11,503 nt of DNA from Sediminibacterium ginsengisoli. Its GTDB lineage: Bacteria > Bacteroidota > Bacteroidia > Chitinophagales > Chitinophagaceae. Position 1 is the stretch's first letter, and the number at the start of each line of letters is the position of its first letter. Position numbers and translations under genes: made by a program. The notes beneath the pieces are model-generated. The model had not been told where the DNA came from. It did no database searches and was given only the letters and a program-made list of their open reading frames with translations. Of this stretch, positions 1 to 6,908 are shown one piece after another. The stretch spans positions 1-11,503 of the forward strand of contig CAMAQW010000040.1 in the NCBI GenBank assembly GCA_945860335.1, given 5' to 3'.

Positions 1-1050
1 GCTACACTGCCCACCATTGATATTATCAATGTTCAAAAATTACCTAAAAAAGGAAAAGTAGCACTTACCGAACCTCTTATAGAAGCCATTAAAGAAACAC
101 TCGCAAAAAATAAGCAAGTGATTTTATTTCAGAATAGAAGAGGCTATGCACCCTATATGATTTGTGATACCTGCGGATGGATTCCACAATGTAAACAGTG
201 CGACGTAACCCTTACCTACCATAAAGCAAAAAATACATTAACCTGTCATTACTGCGGTAGCAATTATCCGGTTGTAAACCAATGCGCAGCCTGTGGTAGT
301 AATCAGTTCACCCAAAAGAATTTTGGAACCGAGCAAATACAAGAACTCTTATCGGAACTATTGCCAGATGCGCGTATTGCCCGAATGGATCATGATAGTG
401 TAAAAGGAAAAAATGAGCACGACGCCCTCATTAAATTATTTGAACAACGCGCCATTGATATTTTAGTAGGCACACAAATGGTGGTAAAAGGGCTAGACTT
501 TGAACACGTTAATTTAGTAGGCATTATTGACGCCGATGGAATTTTAAGTTTCACAGATTTTAGGGTCAATGAAAAAGCCTATCAGCTCATGGAACAAGTA
601 AGTGGTAGAGCTGGCCGTAAAGATGATCAAGGGAAAGTGCTCATACAAGTTAGCCAGGCCAATCATCCCGTGCTTCAATTTGTGCAGCAGCATAATTATC
701 CGGCCCTATTTAATTTTGAAATTGACAACCGTCAAGAATTCAACTATCCTCCTTTTTCCAGAATCATACTTATAACCTGTAAACACGTAGATAAAAACGT
801 TGCACAAGAGGCTGCTAATATATTAATGCGTGGACTGAGTAGTAATTATGGAAAATATATTAAAGGGCCAGCACAACCCGTAGTAGACCGTATTAGAAAC
901 CAATACCTATGGGAACTGCTTTGTAAAATTCCAAAACAACAAGTAAGCATAGGAACTTTTAAAACGAGGTTGCAACAACAAATTTTGATACTACAAACCA
1001 ATAAGCGATATAGATCGGTGAGCATCGTTATCAATGTAGATCCGCTTTAG
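1..1050 (+). CDS. priA: Primosomal protein N' (replication restart helicase PriA), C-terminal part
   Basis: PriA is a 3'-5' superfamily 2 DNA helicase that recognises stalled forks and reloads the replisome. The frame is open from base 1, so the 5' end lies outside the window; the 349 visible residues are somewhat under half of a usual PriA. Eight cysteines in four CxxC pairs (about bases 160-300; CDTC, CKQC, CHYC, CAAC) form the two-zinc module inserted in the helicase core. After it come the GTEQIQE segment, motif V (GTQMVVKGLDF, then DADG) and motif VI (QVSGRAGR, near base 600), and then the C-terminal domain. The GTG at 118 is an internal codon, not the start, because coding similarity continues upstream of it. 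The TAG stop is at 1048-1050. The gene converges on the OmpA-like gene and may share its terminator. The assignment is secure. Confidence 0.96.
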   Translation, partial: ATLPTIDIINVQKLPKKGKVALTEPLIEAIKETLAKNKQVILFQNRRGYAPYMICDTCGWIPQCKQCDVTLTYHKAKNTLTCHYCGSNYPVVNQCAACGSNQFTQKNFGTEQIQELLSELLPDARIARMDHDSVKGKNEHDALIKLFEQRAIDILVGTQMVVKGLDFEHVNLVGIIDADGILSFTDFRVNEKAYQLMEQVSGRAGRKDDQGKVLIQVSQANHPVLQFVQQHNYPALFNFEIDNRQEFNYPPFSRIILITCKHVDKNVAQEAANILMRGLSSNYGKYIKGPAQPVVDRIRNQYLWELLCKIPKQQVSIGTFKTRLQQQILILQTNKRYRSVSIVINVDPL

Positions 1051-1060
1051 ATGTATAGCT

Positions 1061-1102
1061 GCGCTTGATGTGAATGTGCGCTTGATGTGAATGCGCGCTT
1101 GA
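1061..1102. repeat. 17-bp direct tandem repeat, about 2.5 copies
   Basis: The unit GCGCTTGATGTGAATGT occurs at 1061-1077 and again at 1078-1094 with one change in the last base. A third, partial copy (GCGCTTGA) starts at 1095. The array begins 10 bases after the priA stop codon and is non-coding. It is visible by direct reading; its function is unknown. It may be a small slippage-generated repeat. Confidence 0.85.
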
Positions 1103-1115
1103 ATTGGATCCAATT
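1102..1115. repeat. 14-bp perfect palindrome downstream of priA
   Basis: AATTGGATCCAATT reads the same on both strands and directly abuts the 17-bp tandem repeat. Symmetry stops at the flanking bases (G at 1101, A at 1116). It could be a protein-binding site or simply chance; there is no loop, so a stable RNA hairpin is unlikely. Confidence 0.6.
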
Positions 1116-1147
1116 ATTATTTTACAACTGAACAAAAAAATTTTGAC

Positions 1148-1180
1148 AAAAAAAAAGAGCTGCCGTAAGGCAGCTCTTTT
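1148..1180 (-). terminator. Strong intrinsic terminator of the OmpA-like gene, possibly shared with priA
   Basis: Bases 1153-1164 (AAAAGAGCTGCC) pair perfectly with 1169-1180 (GGCAGCTCTTTT) around a GTAA loop, giving a 12-bp stem. On the - strand the hairpin is extended by a run of T, nine in all from 1156 down to 1148, which is the classic form. It begins 21 bases after the OmpA-like stop codon. On the + strand only four T follow the GC part of the stem, so it could also stop priA transcripts, but less strongly. Confidence 0.92.
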
Positions 1181-1201
1181 AGTATAACAATTATTACTGT
1201 A

Positions 1202-2566
1202 TTAGTAGTTTAACTTTAATTCAACTCTTCTATTAGCAGCACGTCCTTTTGCAGTTTTGTTATCAGCAATTGGATTCTTAGAACCAAATCCTACAACCAT
1301 GATTTTAGCTGCATCAACTTTACCTTTTGTAGTAAGGTATGTTTGAACGCTCTTAGCACGGTTTTCAGATAAAGGATCATTGATTGCATCAGTACCTGTG
1401 TTATCACAATGGCCTTCTACAGATAATTTTAAATTAGCATCTTCATTTAAAGCTTTTGCAATTTTATTTAATCCTTTGAAAGAACTAGAAGCTAATTTAG
1501 CACTACCAGTTACAAAAGAGATTTTTTTAGCACCATCAGTAATTGTTTTAGCAACTTCTTGCTTGATTGCAGGACAACCATTGTTTTCCTTTACACCCGC
1601 AAGTGTTGGACACTTATCTTCTTCATCATTTACACCATCACTATCAGTATCTGGTACAGGGCAACCTTGGTAACGTGCAACACCTGCAACTGAAGGACAT
1701 TTGTCTTCTTCATCATTGATACCATCTTTATCAGTATCAGGAATAGGACAACCTTGGTATTTAGCTAAACCTTTTACAGTTGGGCATTTATCGTTTTCGT
1801 CATTTACACCATCCTTGTCTGTATCAGGTACAGGGCAACCATCATATTTTGCAACGCCGGGGGCAGTAGGACATTTGTCTTTGCTGTCAACTAAACCATC
1901 ATTGTCGCTATCTTTTTCAGGAGCTGGTGGTGGTGGTGGCGGAGGTGTAACTTTTACTGGCTCTGGCTTATCCTTGATTGGAGAAACAATACCGATATTG
2001 TATGACAAATGATTTGTTGCTAAACTTGACATTGCAGTTCTGTGCACAAAATTAGTAGTCAAGAAATTATCATTTCCTAACTTAACTTGTAAGCCAACTC
2101 CAATTGGAGCGTATGTAGCAAAATAAGTTCCACCGTAGATTGATGCACCAGCACCAATTGTAAAGTAAGGAACAATAAGATAATTATCTTTTAGCATCTT
2201 AACATTAACAGCAACATCTGTTTCAAGTAATAATCTTTTTGCTGAAGGAACAGCTAAACCTGATTTTGCTCTAAATGGATATCTTACTGAAGCAGCACCA
2301 ACGCTAACTTGCAAATCAACATATTCATTAAGACCTTCGATATACTGAAAAGACATACCTGGATCTAGATCCTTGATTTTAGTCCATTGGTTGTTGGTTA
2401 ATACAGATGACGCTGAACCAGCACCAATTAAACCTGCAGTAGTTACATCTTGCAATAGAAAATGGAACCCAAGTGATGGTCTTTTTTTATAACTGATTGG
2501 GGTAGTTTGTGCAGTTGCAGAAACAGCCATTCCAATCACGATTAAAGAAAAGAGTAATTTCTTCAT
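1202..2566 (-). CDS. OmpA-family outer-membrane protein with thrombospondin type 3 repeats
   Basis: This 454-residue structural protein should link the outer membrane to peptidoglycan. The ATG at 2566 was chosen because it opens a typical signal peptide (MKKLLFSLIVIGMAVSATAQ); the frame extends 22 codons further upstream, but that stretch contains the promoter element. In order: signal peptide (1-20), a probable N-terminal beta-barrel (about 25-200), a proline-rich linker (about 205-217), four calcium-binding type thrombospondin 3 repeats (about 219-331; DxDxDG and CP motifs), and a C-terminal OmpA-like domain (about 345-454). That domain has the peptidoglycan-binding signature NxxLSxxRAxxV and the aspartate of GHCDNTG. 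An own promoter and a strong terminator suggest a monocistronic, well-expressed gene. Family identity is secure; the precise role is inferred. Confidence 0.93.
   Translation of the reverse strand: MKKLLFSLIVIGMAVSATAQTTPISYKKRPSLGFHFLLQDVTTAGLIGAGSASSVLTNNQWTKIKDLDPGMSFQYIEGLNEYVDLQVSVGAASVRYPFRAKSGLAVPSAKRLLLETDVAVNVKMLKDNYLIVPYFTIGAGASIYGGTYFATYAPIGVGLQVKLGNDNFLTTNFVHRTAMSSLATNHLSYNIGIVSPIKDKPEPVKVTPPPPPPPAPEKDSDNDGLVDSKDKCPTAPGVAKYDGCPVPDTDKDGVNDENDKCPTVKGLAKYQGCPIPDTDKDGINDEEDKCPSVAGVARYQGCPVPDTDSDGVNDEEDKCPTLAGVKENNGCPAIKQEVAKTITDGAKKISFVTGSAKLASSSFKGLNKIAKALNEDANLKLSVEGHCDNTGTDAINDPLSENRAKSVQTYLTTKGKVDAAKIMVVGFGSKNPIADNKTAKGRAANRRVELKLNY
1574..1912 (-). repeat. Four thrombospondin type 3 repeats encoded by 87-bp DNA repeats
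   Basis: Within the OmpA-like gene, each repeat of 29 codons starts with a CP pair and carries a DTDxDGxND-type acidic loop followed by KCP. At DNA level the + strand word CAACC recurs at 1575, 1662, 1749 and 1836, exactly 87 bases apart, with much of the surrounding sequence conserved. The acidic loops are expected to bind calcium, giving a stiff spacer between barrel and peptidoglycan-binding domain. Confidence 0.85.
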
Positions 2567-2589
2567 AAACAGTTTTTTATTAATTATTG

Positions 2590-2597
2590 CAAAAATA
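2590..2597 (-). promoter_or_regulatory. Bacteroidota -7 promoter element of the OmpA-like gene
   Basis: On the - strand this reads TATTTTTG, matching the Bacteroidota -7 consensus TAnnTTTG, and ends 23 bases before the chosen ATG at 2566. No clear TTTG -33 box is seen at the usual spacing. The position supports the 2566 start and argues against the longer reading frame. Confidence 0.6.
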
Positions 2598-2630
2598 CAA
2601 GGTGAAACTGATTTTGAGAAAAAATTAATC

Positions 2631-2654
2631 AAAAACTAGGGTATTAATTTACCC
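2631..2654 (-). terminator. Possible weak terminator after the RlpA-like gene
   Basis: On the - strand GGGTA and TACCC can pair over a 6-base loop (2639-2654), followed by TAGTTTTT. It begins 15 bases after the RlpA-like stop codon. The stem is only five base pairs, so this is tentative. Confidence 0.35.
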
Positions 2655-2669
2655 CAATCGGTGTAAAAA

Positions 2670-3119
2670 CTACTTATTAGCCAGTTTTTCTACTTTTTGC
2701 ACCAAAACCTTGCCTATTCCATGCTTAAATATGCCAATTTCTTTGGCTGCTACACTTGTTAAATCAACGATTCTACCCTTTTTAGACATAGATTTTGCCA
2801 TTCGGTCATTTATCTTAACAATCACAAATAAATTATTCTTGGGATTCAAGACCTTTACATAAATACCTAGCGGGAAATAATTACTTGCAGCAGTATATTT
2901 TGCGTGGCTAAACTTTGCACCAGTTGCTGTTTTCCTACCTTCAAATTTTAAGCTATAATAACTTGCAGTTCCTTTTTTTACAGGTCCTACGGCTTTGTAA
3001 GAAATATCCTGGAAAATGAGGATTGTAGATGTATCGTTTACAAGTTGATCTTGTGCATGTACACCCACAAAAAGAGTAGTAAAGAGTACAAATAATAGAT
3101 ATTTAAAGATGCTTGGCAT
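2670..3119 (-). CDS. RlpA-like double-psi beta-barrel protein, exported
   Basis: This 149-residue exported protein belongs to the RlpA family, whose characterised members are peptidoglycan-cleaving lytic transglycosylases acting at the septum. Residues 1-22 form a signal peptide ending in VHA; there is no lipobox cysteine, so unlike enterobacterial RlpA it should be periplasmic or secreted and not a lipoprotein. The double-psi beta-barrel spans about 48-145, with GTASYYSLKFEGRKTATG, TAASNYFPLG, VKINDR and RIVDLTSVAA as landmarks. There is no SPOR domain, so septal targeting by denuded glycans is not expected. The His of the usual TAAH motif is replaced by Ser78, while the family Glu60 and the aspartates of NDR and VDL are present. 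It has its own promoter element and lies between the aro operon and the OmpA-like gene. The fold is confident; enzymatic activity is not. Confidence 0.85.
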   Translation of the reverse strand: MPSIFKYLLFVLFTTLFVGVHAQDQLVNDTSTILIFQDISYKAVGPVKKGTASYYSLKFEGRKTATGAKFSHAKYTAASNYFPLGIYVKVLNPKNNLFVIVKINDRMAKSMSKKGRIVDLTSVAAKEIGIFKHGIGKVLVQKVEKLANK

Positions 3120-3162
3120 GTACTTAAAGTTACAATAAATATGACTGAAAAGTAAATAATTG

Positions 3163-3170
3163 CAAAACTA
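3163..3170 (-). promoter_or_regulatory. Bacteroidota -7 promoter element of the RlpA-like gene
   Basis: On the - strand this reads TAGTTTTG (TAnnTTTG consensus), 43 bases before the ATG at 3119, in the 113-base gap after the DUF952 gene. No TTTG -33 box lies at the usual distance. It suggests the RlpA-like gene is transcribed apart from the aro genes. Confidence 0.5.
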
Positions 3171-3232
3171 TACAACCGAAAGCTTCTATTATAAATTGAA
3201 GCAAACCTCACAATAAGTTAAAAATCAGTAAT

Positions 3233-3538
3233 TTAGATAGATTCAGCTTTTACAACTGCTGATAAATTAATAGGGCCGTGAATATGCGGAAACACCTCAT
3301 TAATGGAAGTAGCCAGTTCAAAAATAAGAGGGCTAGTTACTTTAGATTTTTCGATGGTAAGTTTTACTAAATTGTTTTGACCCATGTAATAACGGTCCAG
3401 AACACCTGCAACCTGATCTTGGGTACTGCAATGAATAAATCCTTCGGTTGCCAAACTGTCGGCGGTATAAGCACCAGCGGTTTGCGCCTTCTCCCAAGCT
3501 GCGGCTGTTGTAATATGGTAAATGTAACCTGACTCCAT
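3233..3538 (-). CDS. DUF952 family protein
   Basis: This is a small cytosolic protein of 101 residues, the full length expected for a DUF952 domain, with no signal peptide or membrane segment. Family hallmarks are IYHIT near the N-terminus (6-10), the block ADSLATEGFIHCST (26-39), and FPHIHGPINLSAV near the C-terminus (83-95). The conserved histidines and cysteine would suit a catalytic or ligand-binding pocket, but I know of no established biochemical function. It starts only 9 bases after the aroC stop codon with no promoter or terminator between, so it is almost certainly co-transcribed as the last gene of the aromatic operon. A link to chorismate metabolism is a guess from position only. 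Confidence 0.88.
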   Translation of the reverse strand: MESGYIYHITTAAAWEKAQTAGAYTADSLATEGFIHCSTQDQVAGVLDRYYMGQNNLVKLTIEKSKVTSPLIFELATSINEVFPHIHGPINLSAVVKAESI

Positions 3539-3547
3539 AATCTTATT

Positions 3548-4555
3548 TTAATCCTTGATAATCAAGGGTATTTGTTGGGCTCGAAGCATCAAATCCACTA
3601 AAACCATGGAAGTAACAGCTTCTAAAACAACGGGGACACGAAGTGCAATACACAAATCATGCCTTCCTTTAACGGAAAAAGGTTCTACTATATTGCTTTC
3701 CCAGTTCCAGCTTTGCTGTTCTTTAGGCGTTGAGGCGGTTGGTTTGATCGCAATTTTAAAATATAAATCGTTTCCATTTGTGATACCCCCTACGATTCCA
3801 CCCGCATGATTGGTACTTGTTTTGCCAGATGCATCCAAAATGGCATCGTTATGGTTTACGCCAAACATTTTTGCAGCCGCAAACCCAGTTCCAAACTCGA
3901 TACCCCTTACAGCCGGAATAGAAAAAACAGCGTGAGCCAACATAGATTCTACCGAATCAAAGAAATGTTCTCCGAGTCCTATAGGCAAATTAGAAGCCGT
4001 ACAATCTACAATACCGCCAATACTATCTTTAGCGTCAATAGCTACCTGCAACCCCTTATCAAGGTCTGTTTCACCTCCAATTTCTAAAATTGTTGAATGA
4101 ACTTTAATAGCATTTGTTTTTGCCAATAGTTTTTTTGCAATAACACCAGCAGCAACCAAACATACTGTTAAACGGCCACTAAAATGTCCGCCTCCTCTGT
4201 AATCTTCAAAGCCTCCATATTTTGCATGCGCTGTAAAATCGGCGTGGCCAGGACGTGGTACTTCACGGTGCTTATCGTAATCTTCGGATCTGGTATTATT
4301 GTTTTCAAATAAAATTGTAATGGGTGCACCAGTAGTAAATCCTTTAAAAATACCTGATTTAAAAATGGGCAAATCGTCTTCCTTTCTGGGCGTTGTACCT
4401 TTTTGCACCCCTCCTTTTCTTCTTTCGGTATCTTCTATAAAATCTGATTCTTGAATTGGCAATCCAGCTGGACATCCATCAATTGTAATGCCCACACAAG
4501 CACCATGCGACTCGCCAAAAATATGTACTCGAAATAAATGTCCAAAGGTATTCAT
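3548..4555 (-). CDS. aroC: Chorismate synthase
   Basis: AroC converts 5-enolpyruvylshikimate-3-phosphate to chorismate by anti-1,4-elimination of phosphate, needing reduced FMN; it acts as a cytosolic tetramer. At 335 residues it is slightly short but complete. Visible signatures are FGESHG with catalytic-type His17, RPGHADFTAHAKYGGFEDYRGGG with His104 (100-123), FSGRLT, the GRHD motif and RVPVVLEAVTSMVL near the C-terminus. One loop is unusual: at about 45-50 the common RRxPGQ segment reads RRKGGV, while the following TTPRKEDD is standard. It lies 24 bases after aroA and 9 bases before the DUF952 gene, and takes the AroA product directly, in keeping with one operon. No promoter element was seen in the aroA-aroC gap. 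Confidence 0.97.
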   Translation of the reverse strand: MNTFGHLFRVHIFGESHGACVGITIDGCPAGLPIQESDFIEDTERRKGGVQKGTTPRKEDDLPIFKSGIFKGFTTGAPITILFENNNTRSEDYDKHREVPRPGHADFTAHAKYGGFEDYRGGGHFSGRLTVCLVAAGVIAKKLLAKTNAIKVHSTILEIGGETDLDKGLQVAIDAKDSIGGIVDCTASNLPIGLGEHFFDSVESMLAHAVFSIPAVRGIEFGTGFAAAKMFGVNHNDAILDASGKTSTNHAGGIVGGITNGNDLYFKIAIKPTASTPKEQQSWNWESNIVEPFSVKGRHDLCIALRVPVVLEAVTSMVLVDLMLRAQQIPLIIKD

Positions 4556-4579
4556 GGGTATAAAATTTATGGAAGCCGT

Positions 4580-5857
4580 TTACTGATAATCGACCTCAGC
4601 AGAAAGATACGAAAGGTCTTTGAAAAAATGTGGGTACGATTTATTAATCGCATCTGCATCCTCTATTTCTACATCACCATTTGCTTTTAATGCAGCTACA
4701 GCACATGCCATGGCAATGCGGTGGTCATGTCTAGAATGAACAACACCTCCTGTTACCCCTTTACCACCTTCAATAATCATTAAATCATCTTGTAGGGTAA
4801 TTGAAACACCAAGTTTTCCAAACTCCTCCTGTAATGTTAAAGCTCTATCACTTTCTTTGTGGGCAAGCCTACTCACACCTTCAATGACTGTTTTACCAAC
4901 ACAAAAAGAAGCAAGCGCAACAAGTGGGGGAAATAAATCGGGACAATCGGTGGCATTAAAATGAAACGCTTTTAGAGGTAACGGTGCAATTTCAATTCGT
5001 GTAGGCTGAATAGAAATTTGACAACCAGCATCTATAAGTGCTTGTAAAACCGCTTTATCGGCCTGCGTAGAAAATGGATCTAACCCTTCTACAACAATGC
5101 CTCCGGCAATCGCACCAGCAACGAGTAAAAACGAAGCGCCACTCCAATCTCCTTCTACCTGATAGGTAATTGGATTTAATGATTGTTTATTATCAGCCGC
5201 CTTAAAAACAAACTGCTCATGATTGATACAATTTACATGCCAACCAAAATGATTCATTACAGAAAGTGTAAGATCGATGTAAGGTTTGCTTTTTAAATTG
5301 GTAACCGTAATGGTACAATCAGATGCACCTGCACCTCCATAGGCCATTAATAGTCCTGTTAAAAATTGAGAACTAAGAGAGCCATCTACGGTAATATTTT
5401 GTGGGTTAATGGGCCCCTGAATTTGAAGTGGTAATTTACCCGCATCAGATGTTATGGAAACACCTATTTGTGGTAAGATTTCATCAAAAAAATGCATGGG
5501 TCTAGTTGTTAAACTACCCATACCAGTAATTGTAATTGGAATACTACTTAATGCAGCAATGGGCGTAAACATTCTAATGCCAAGCCCGCTCTCCCCACAA
5601 TTAATAGTGTTACTTTCTGGATGTACGCCACTAGAAACAATATGCAAATTCCCATTATCTAATTTGGTAACAACAGCACCTAGTTTTTGAATTACATCTA
5701 TGGCAGCAACATCATCGTTACTAACGCCCGGGTTGACAATAACGGTTTCCCCATTTCGTATGAGCGCAGCTGCACACGCGCGCTGCATACTGCTTTTACT
5801 AGCAGGCGCTGTAATGGTTCCAGTAATTGTAGAAGGGGTTACACGCGCTTTCATCAT
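4580..5857 (-). CDS. aroA: 3-phosphoshikimate 1-carboxyvinyltransferase (EPSP synthase)
   Basis: AroA joins phosphoenolpyruvate to shikimate-3-phosphate, the sixth shikimate step and the target of glyphosate. The 425-residue protein is full length. Substrate-pocket residues can be placed: SKS with Lys21/Ser22 and Arg26, SNDD (46-49), Arg95, the RPM motif (Arg119), SSQFLTG (162-168), Asp307, HKESDR (Lys334, Glu335, Arg338), HDHR (Arg380) and NKSYP (Lys406). The region matching E. coli LGNAGTAMRP reads CGESGLGIRM (87-96), so the positions equal to Thr97 and Pro101 are Leu92 and Met96, while Gly96 is kept (Gly91). The ATG at 5857 overlaps the aroB stop codon (ATGA), implying translational coupling; a second ATG follows immediately and either may be used. 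The identity is secure although the sequence is divergent from the enterobacterial type. Confidence 0.97.
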   Translation of the reverse strand: MMKARVTPSTITGTITAPASKSSMQRACAAALIRNGETVIVNPGVSNDDVAAIDVIQKLGAVVTKLDNGNLHIVSSGVHPESNTINCGESGLGIRMFTPIAALSSIPITITGMGSLTTRPMHFFDEILPQIGVSITSDAGKLPLQIQGPINPQNITVDGSLSSQFLTGLLMAYGGAGASDCTITVTNLKSKPYIDLTLSVMNHFGWHVNCINHEQFVFKAADNKQSLNPITYQVEGDWSGASFLLVAGAIAGGIVVEGLDPFSTQADKAVLQALIDAGCQISIQPTRIEIAPLPLKAFHFNATDCPDLFPPLVALASFCVGKTVIEGVSRLAHKESDRALTLQEEFGKLGVSITLQDDLMIIEGGKGVTGGVVHSRHDHRIAMACAVAALKANGDVEIEDADAINKSYPHFFKDLSYLSAEVDYQ

Positions 5858-6879
5858 GACTGAATCCCTTTTAATATTTTTTCAAGTGTTACAAATGGAA
5901 TGGCATGAATAACACCCTTACCTACTTTTTCCAACAAGATGTAATGAACGGCATCCTTTGTTTTTTTCTTATCCTTTTGTAAAATAGTAACCGCTTTTGA
6001 AATATTAAATGAAGCATAGGTTGGTAAACCATACTTTTCTAAAAGTGCCACCAACGCATTTCTACTTTTAAAATTTATTAATTGTTCCGAAATTACGGCT
6101 GCATAGGTCATACCAATACTAATGGCCTGACCATGGCTTAATTCGTAAGAATTTTCAAGTGCATGACCAAGGGTATGCCCAAAGTTTAAAAGCTTACGAT
6201 CCGCTTTTTCAAATTCGTCGGCTAGTACTACTTTGGTTTTAATCATTACATTTCGCTCCACTAGCTTTGCAGTTAAAGACAAATCTTTTTTATAAGAAGC
6301 GAGTGTGTGGGACTCTAATTGTTTAATCAGTGCAGCATCTTTAATTGCAGCATGCTTGATAATTTCTGCAAAACCATTTTGCCACTCAGTTAGTGGTAAT
6401 GATTTTAAAAAACTGGTATCAAAAAGTAAAAAATTAGGTTGTCTAATAATACCTACCATATTTTTGTAAACGCCAACATCTATGCCATTTTTTCCGCCAA
6501 TAGAAGCGTCTACCATGGCAAGTAAAGAAGTAGGCACAAAACCTACTGCAATACCACGCATGTATATACTAGCCACATAACCAGTAATATCTGTAATAAC
6601 GCCACCGCCAACACCAATTAAAGTAGTTTGACGATCGGCACCAAGTTCAATGAGTTGATCAATTACCACGTCTACGGTTTGCTGTACTTTATACTGCTCA
6701 CCTGGTTTTAAAACAATTGTATTCCAACCTTTAAACTTTTTTTTATGGGCCTCAAAAACATTTTCATCCGTAATGATTACAGCCGATGTAACAGGCACTA
6801 TATTTTTTAATGCATCAAAAGAAGCATCAAAATAATATTGAACCGGCTTACCCGAAAAATGAAAAGTTCTTTTTTTCAT
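5854..6879 (-). CDS. aroB: 3-dehydroquinate synthase
   Basis: AroB cyclises DAHP to 3-dehydroquinate using NAD and a divalent metal, the second shikimate step. The 341-residue protein has the NAD-binding GVGGGVITD (89-97), the long core block starting at MRGIAVGFVPTSLLAMVDAS (107-126) and continuing to GGKNGIDV, the segment FAEIIKHA (170-177), and NFGHTLGHALE (232-242). Metal ligands are expected to be Glu172, His235 and His249. The ATG at 6879 was chosen; a TTG at 6897 in the same frame would add six residues and has AGGA shortly upstream, so it cannot be fully excluded. The stop overlaps the aroA start by four bases, and the gene follows DAHP synthase by 29 bases, so it receives that enzyme's product and is coupled to the next gene. 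Confidence 0.97.
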   Translation of the reverse strand: MKKRTFHFSGKPVQYYFDASFDALKNIVPVTSAVIITDENVFEAHKKKFKGWNTIVLKPGEQYKVQQTVDVVIDQLIELGADRQTTLIGVGGGVITDITGYVASIYMRGIAVGFVPTSLLAMVDASIGGKNGIDVGVYKNMVGIIRQPNFLLFDTSFLKSLPLTEWQNGFAEIIKHAAIKDAALIKQLESHTLASYKKDLSLTAKLVERNVMIKTKVVLADEFEKADRKLLNFGHTLGHALENSYELSHGQAISIGMTYAAVISEQLINFKSRNALVALLEKYGLPTYASFNISKAVTILQKDKKKTKDAVHYILLEKVGKGVIHAIPFVTLEKILKGIQS

Positions 6880-6908
6880 CGGAAATAAATTATGCAAGAG
6901 ATCCTAAA

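Noticed and set aside
1380..2012. Open frames on the + strand opposite the OmpA-like gene
   Set aside because: They are antisense shadows of the thrombospondin repeats and polyproline linker: serine- and glycine-rich translations, no start context, and the - strand gene is clearly real.
2567..2632. A longer N-terminus for the OmpA-like protein
   Set aside because: The added residues would bury the signal peptide and cover the TATTTTTG promoter element; the ATG at 2566 gives a standard signal peptide.
3180..3210. A hairpin (GCTTC/GAAGC) between the DUF952 and RlpA-like genes as a terminator
   Set aside because: The stem has only five base pairs around an 11-base AT loop and no T run follows, so it is too weak to call.
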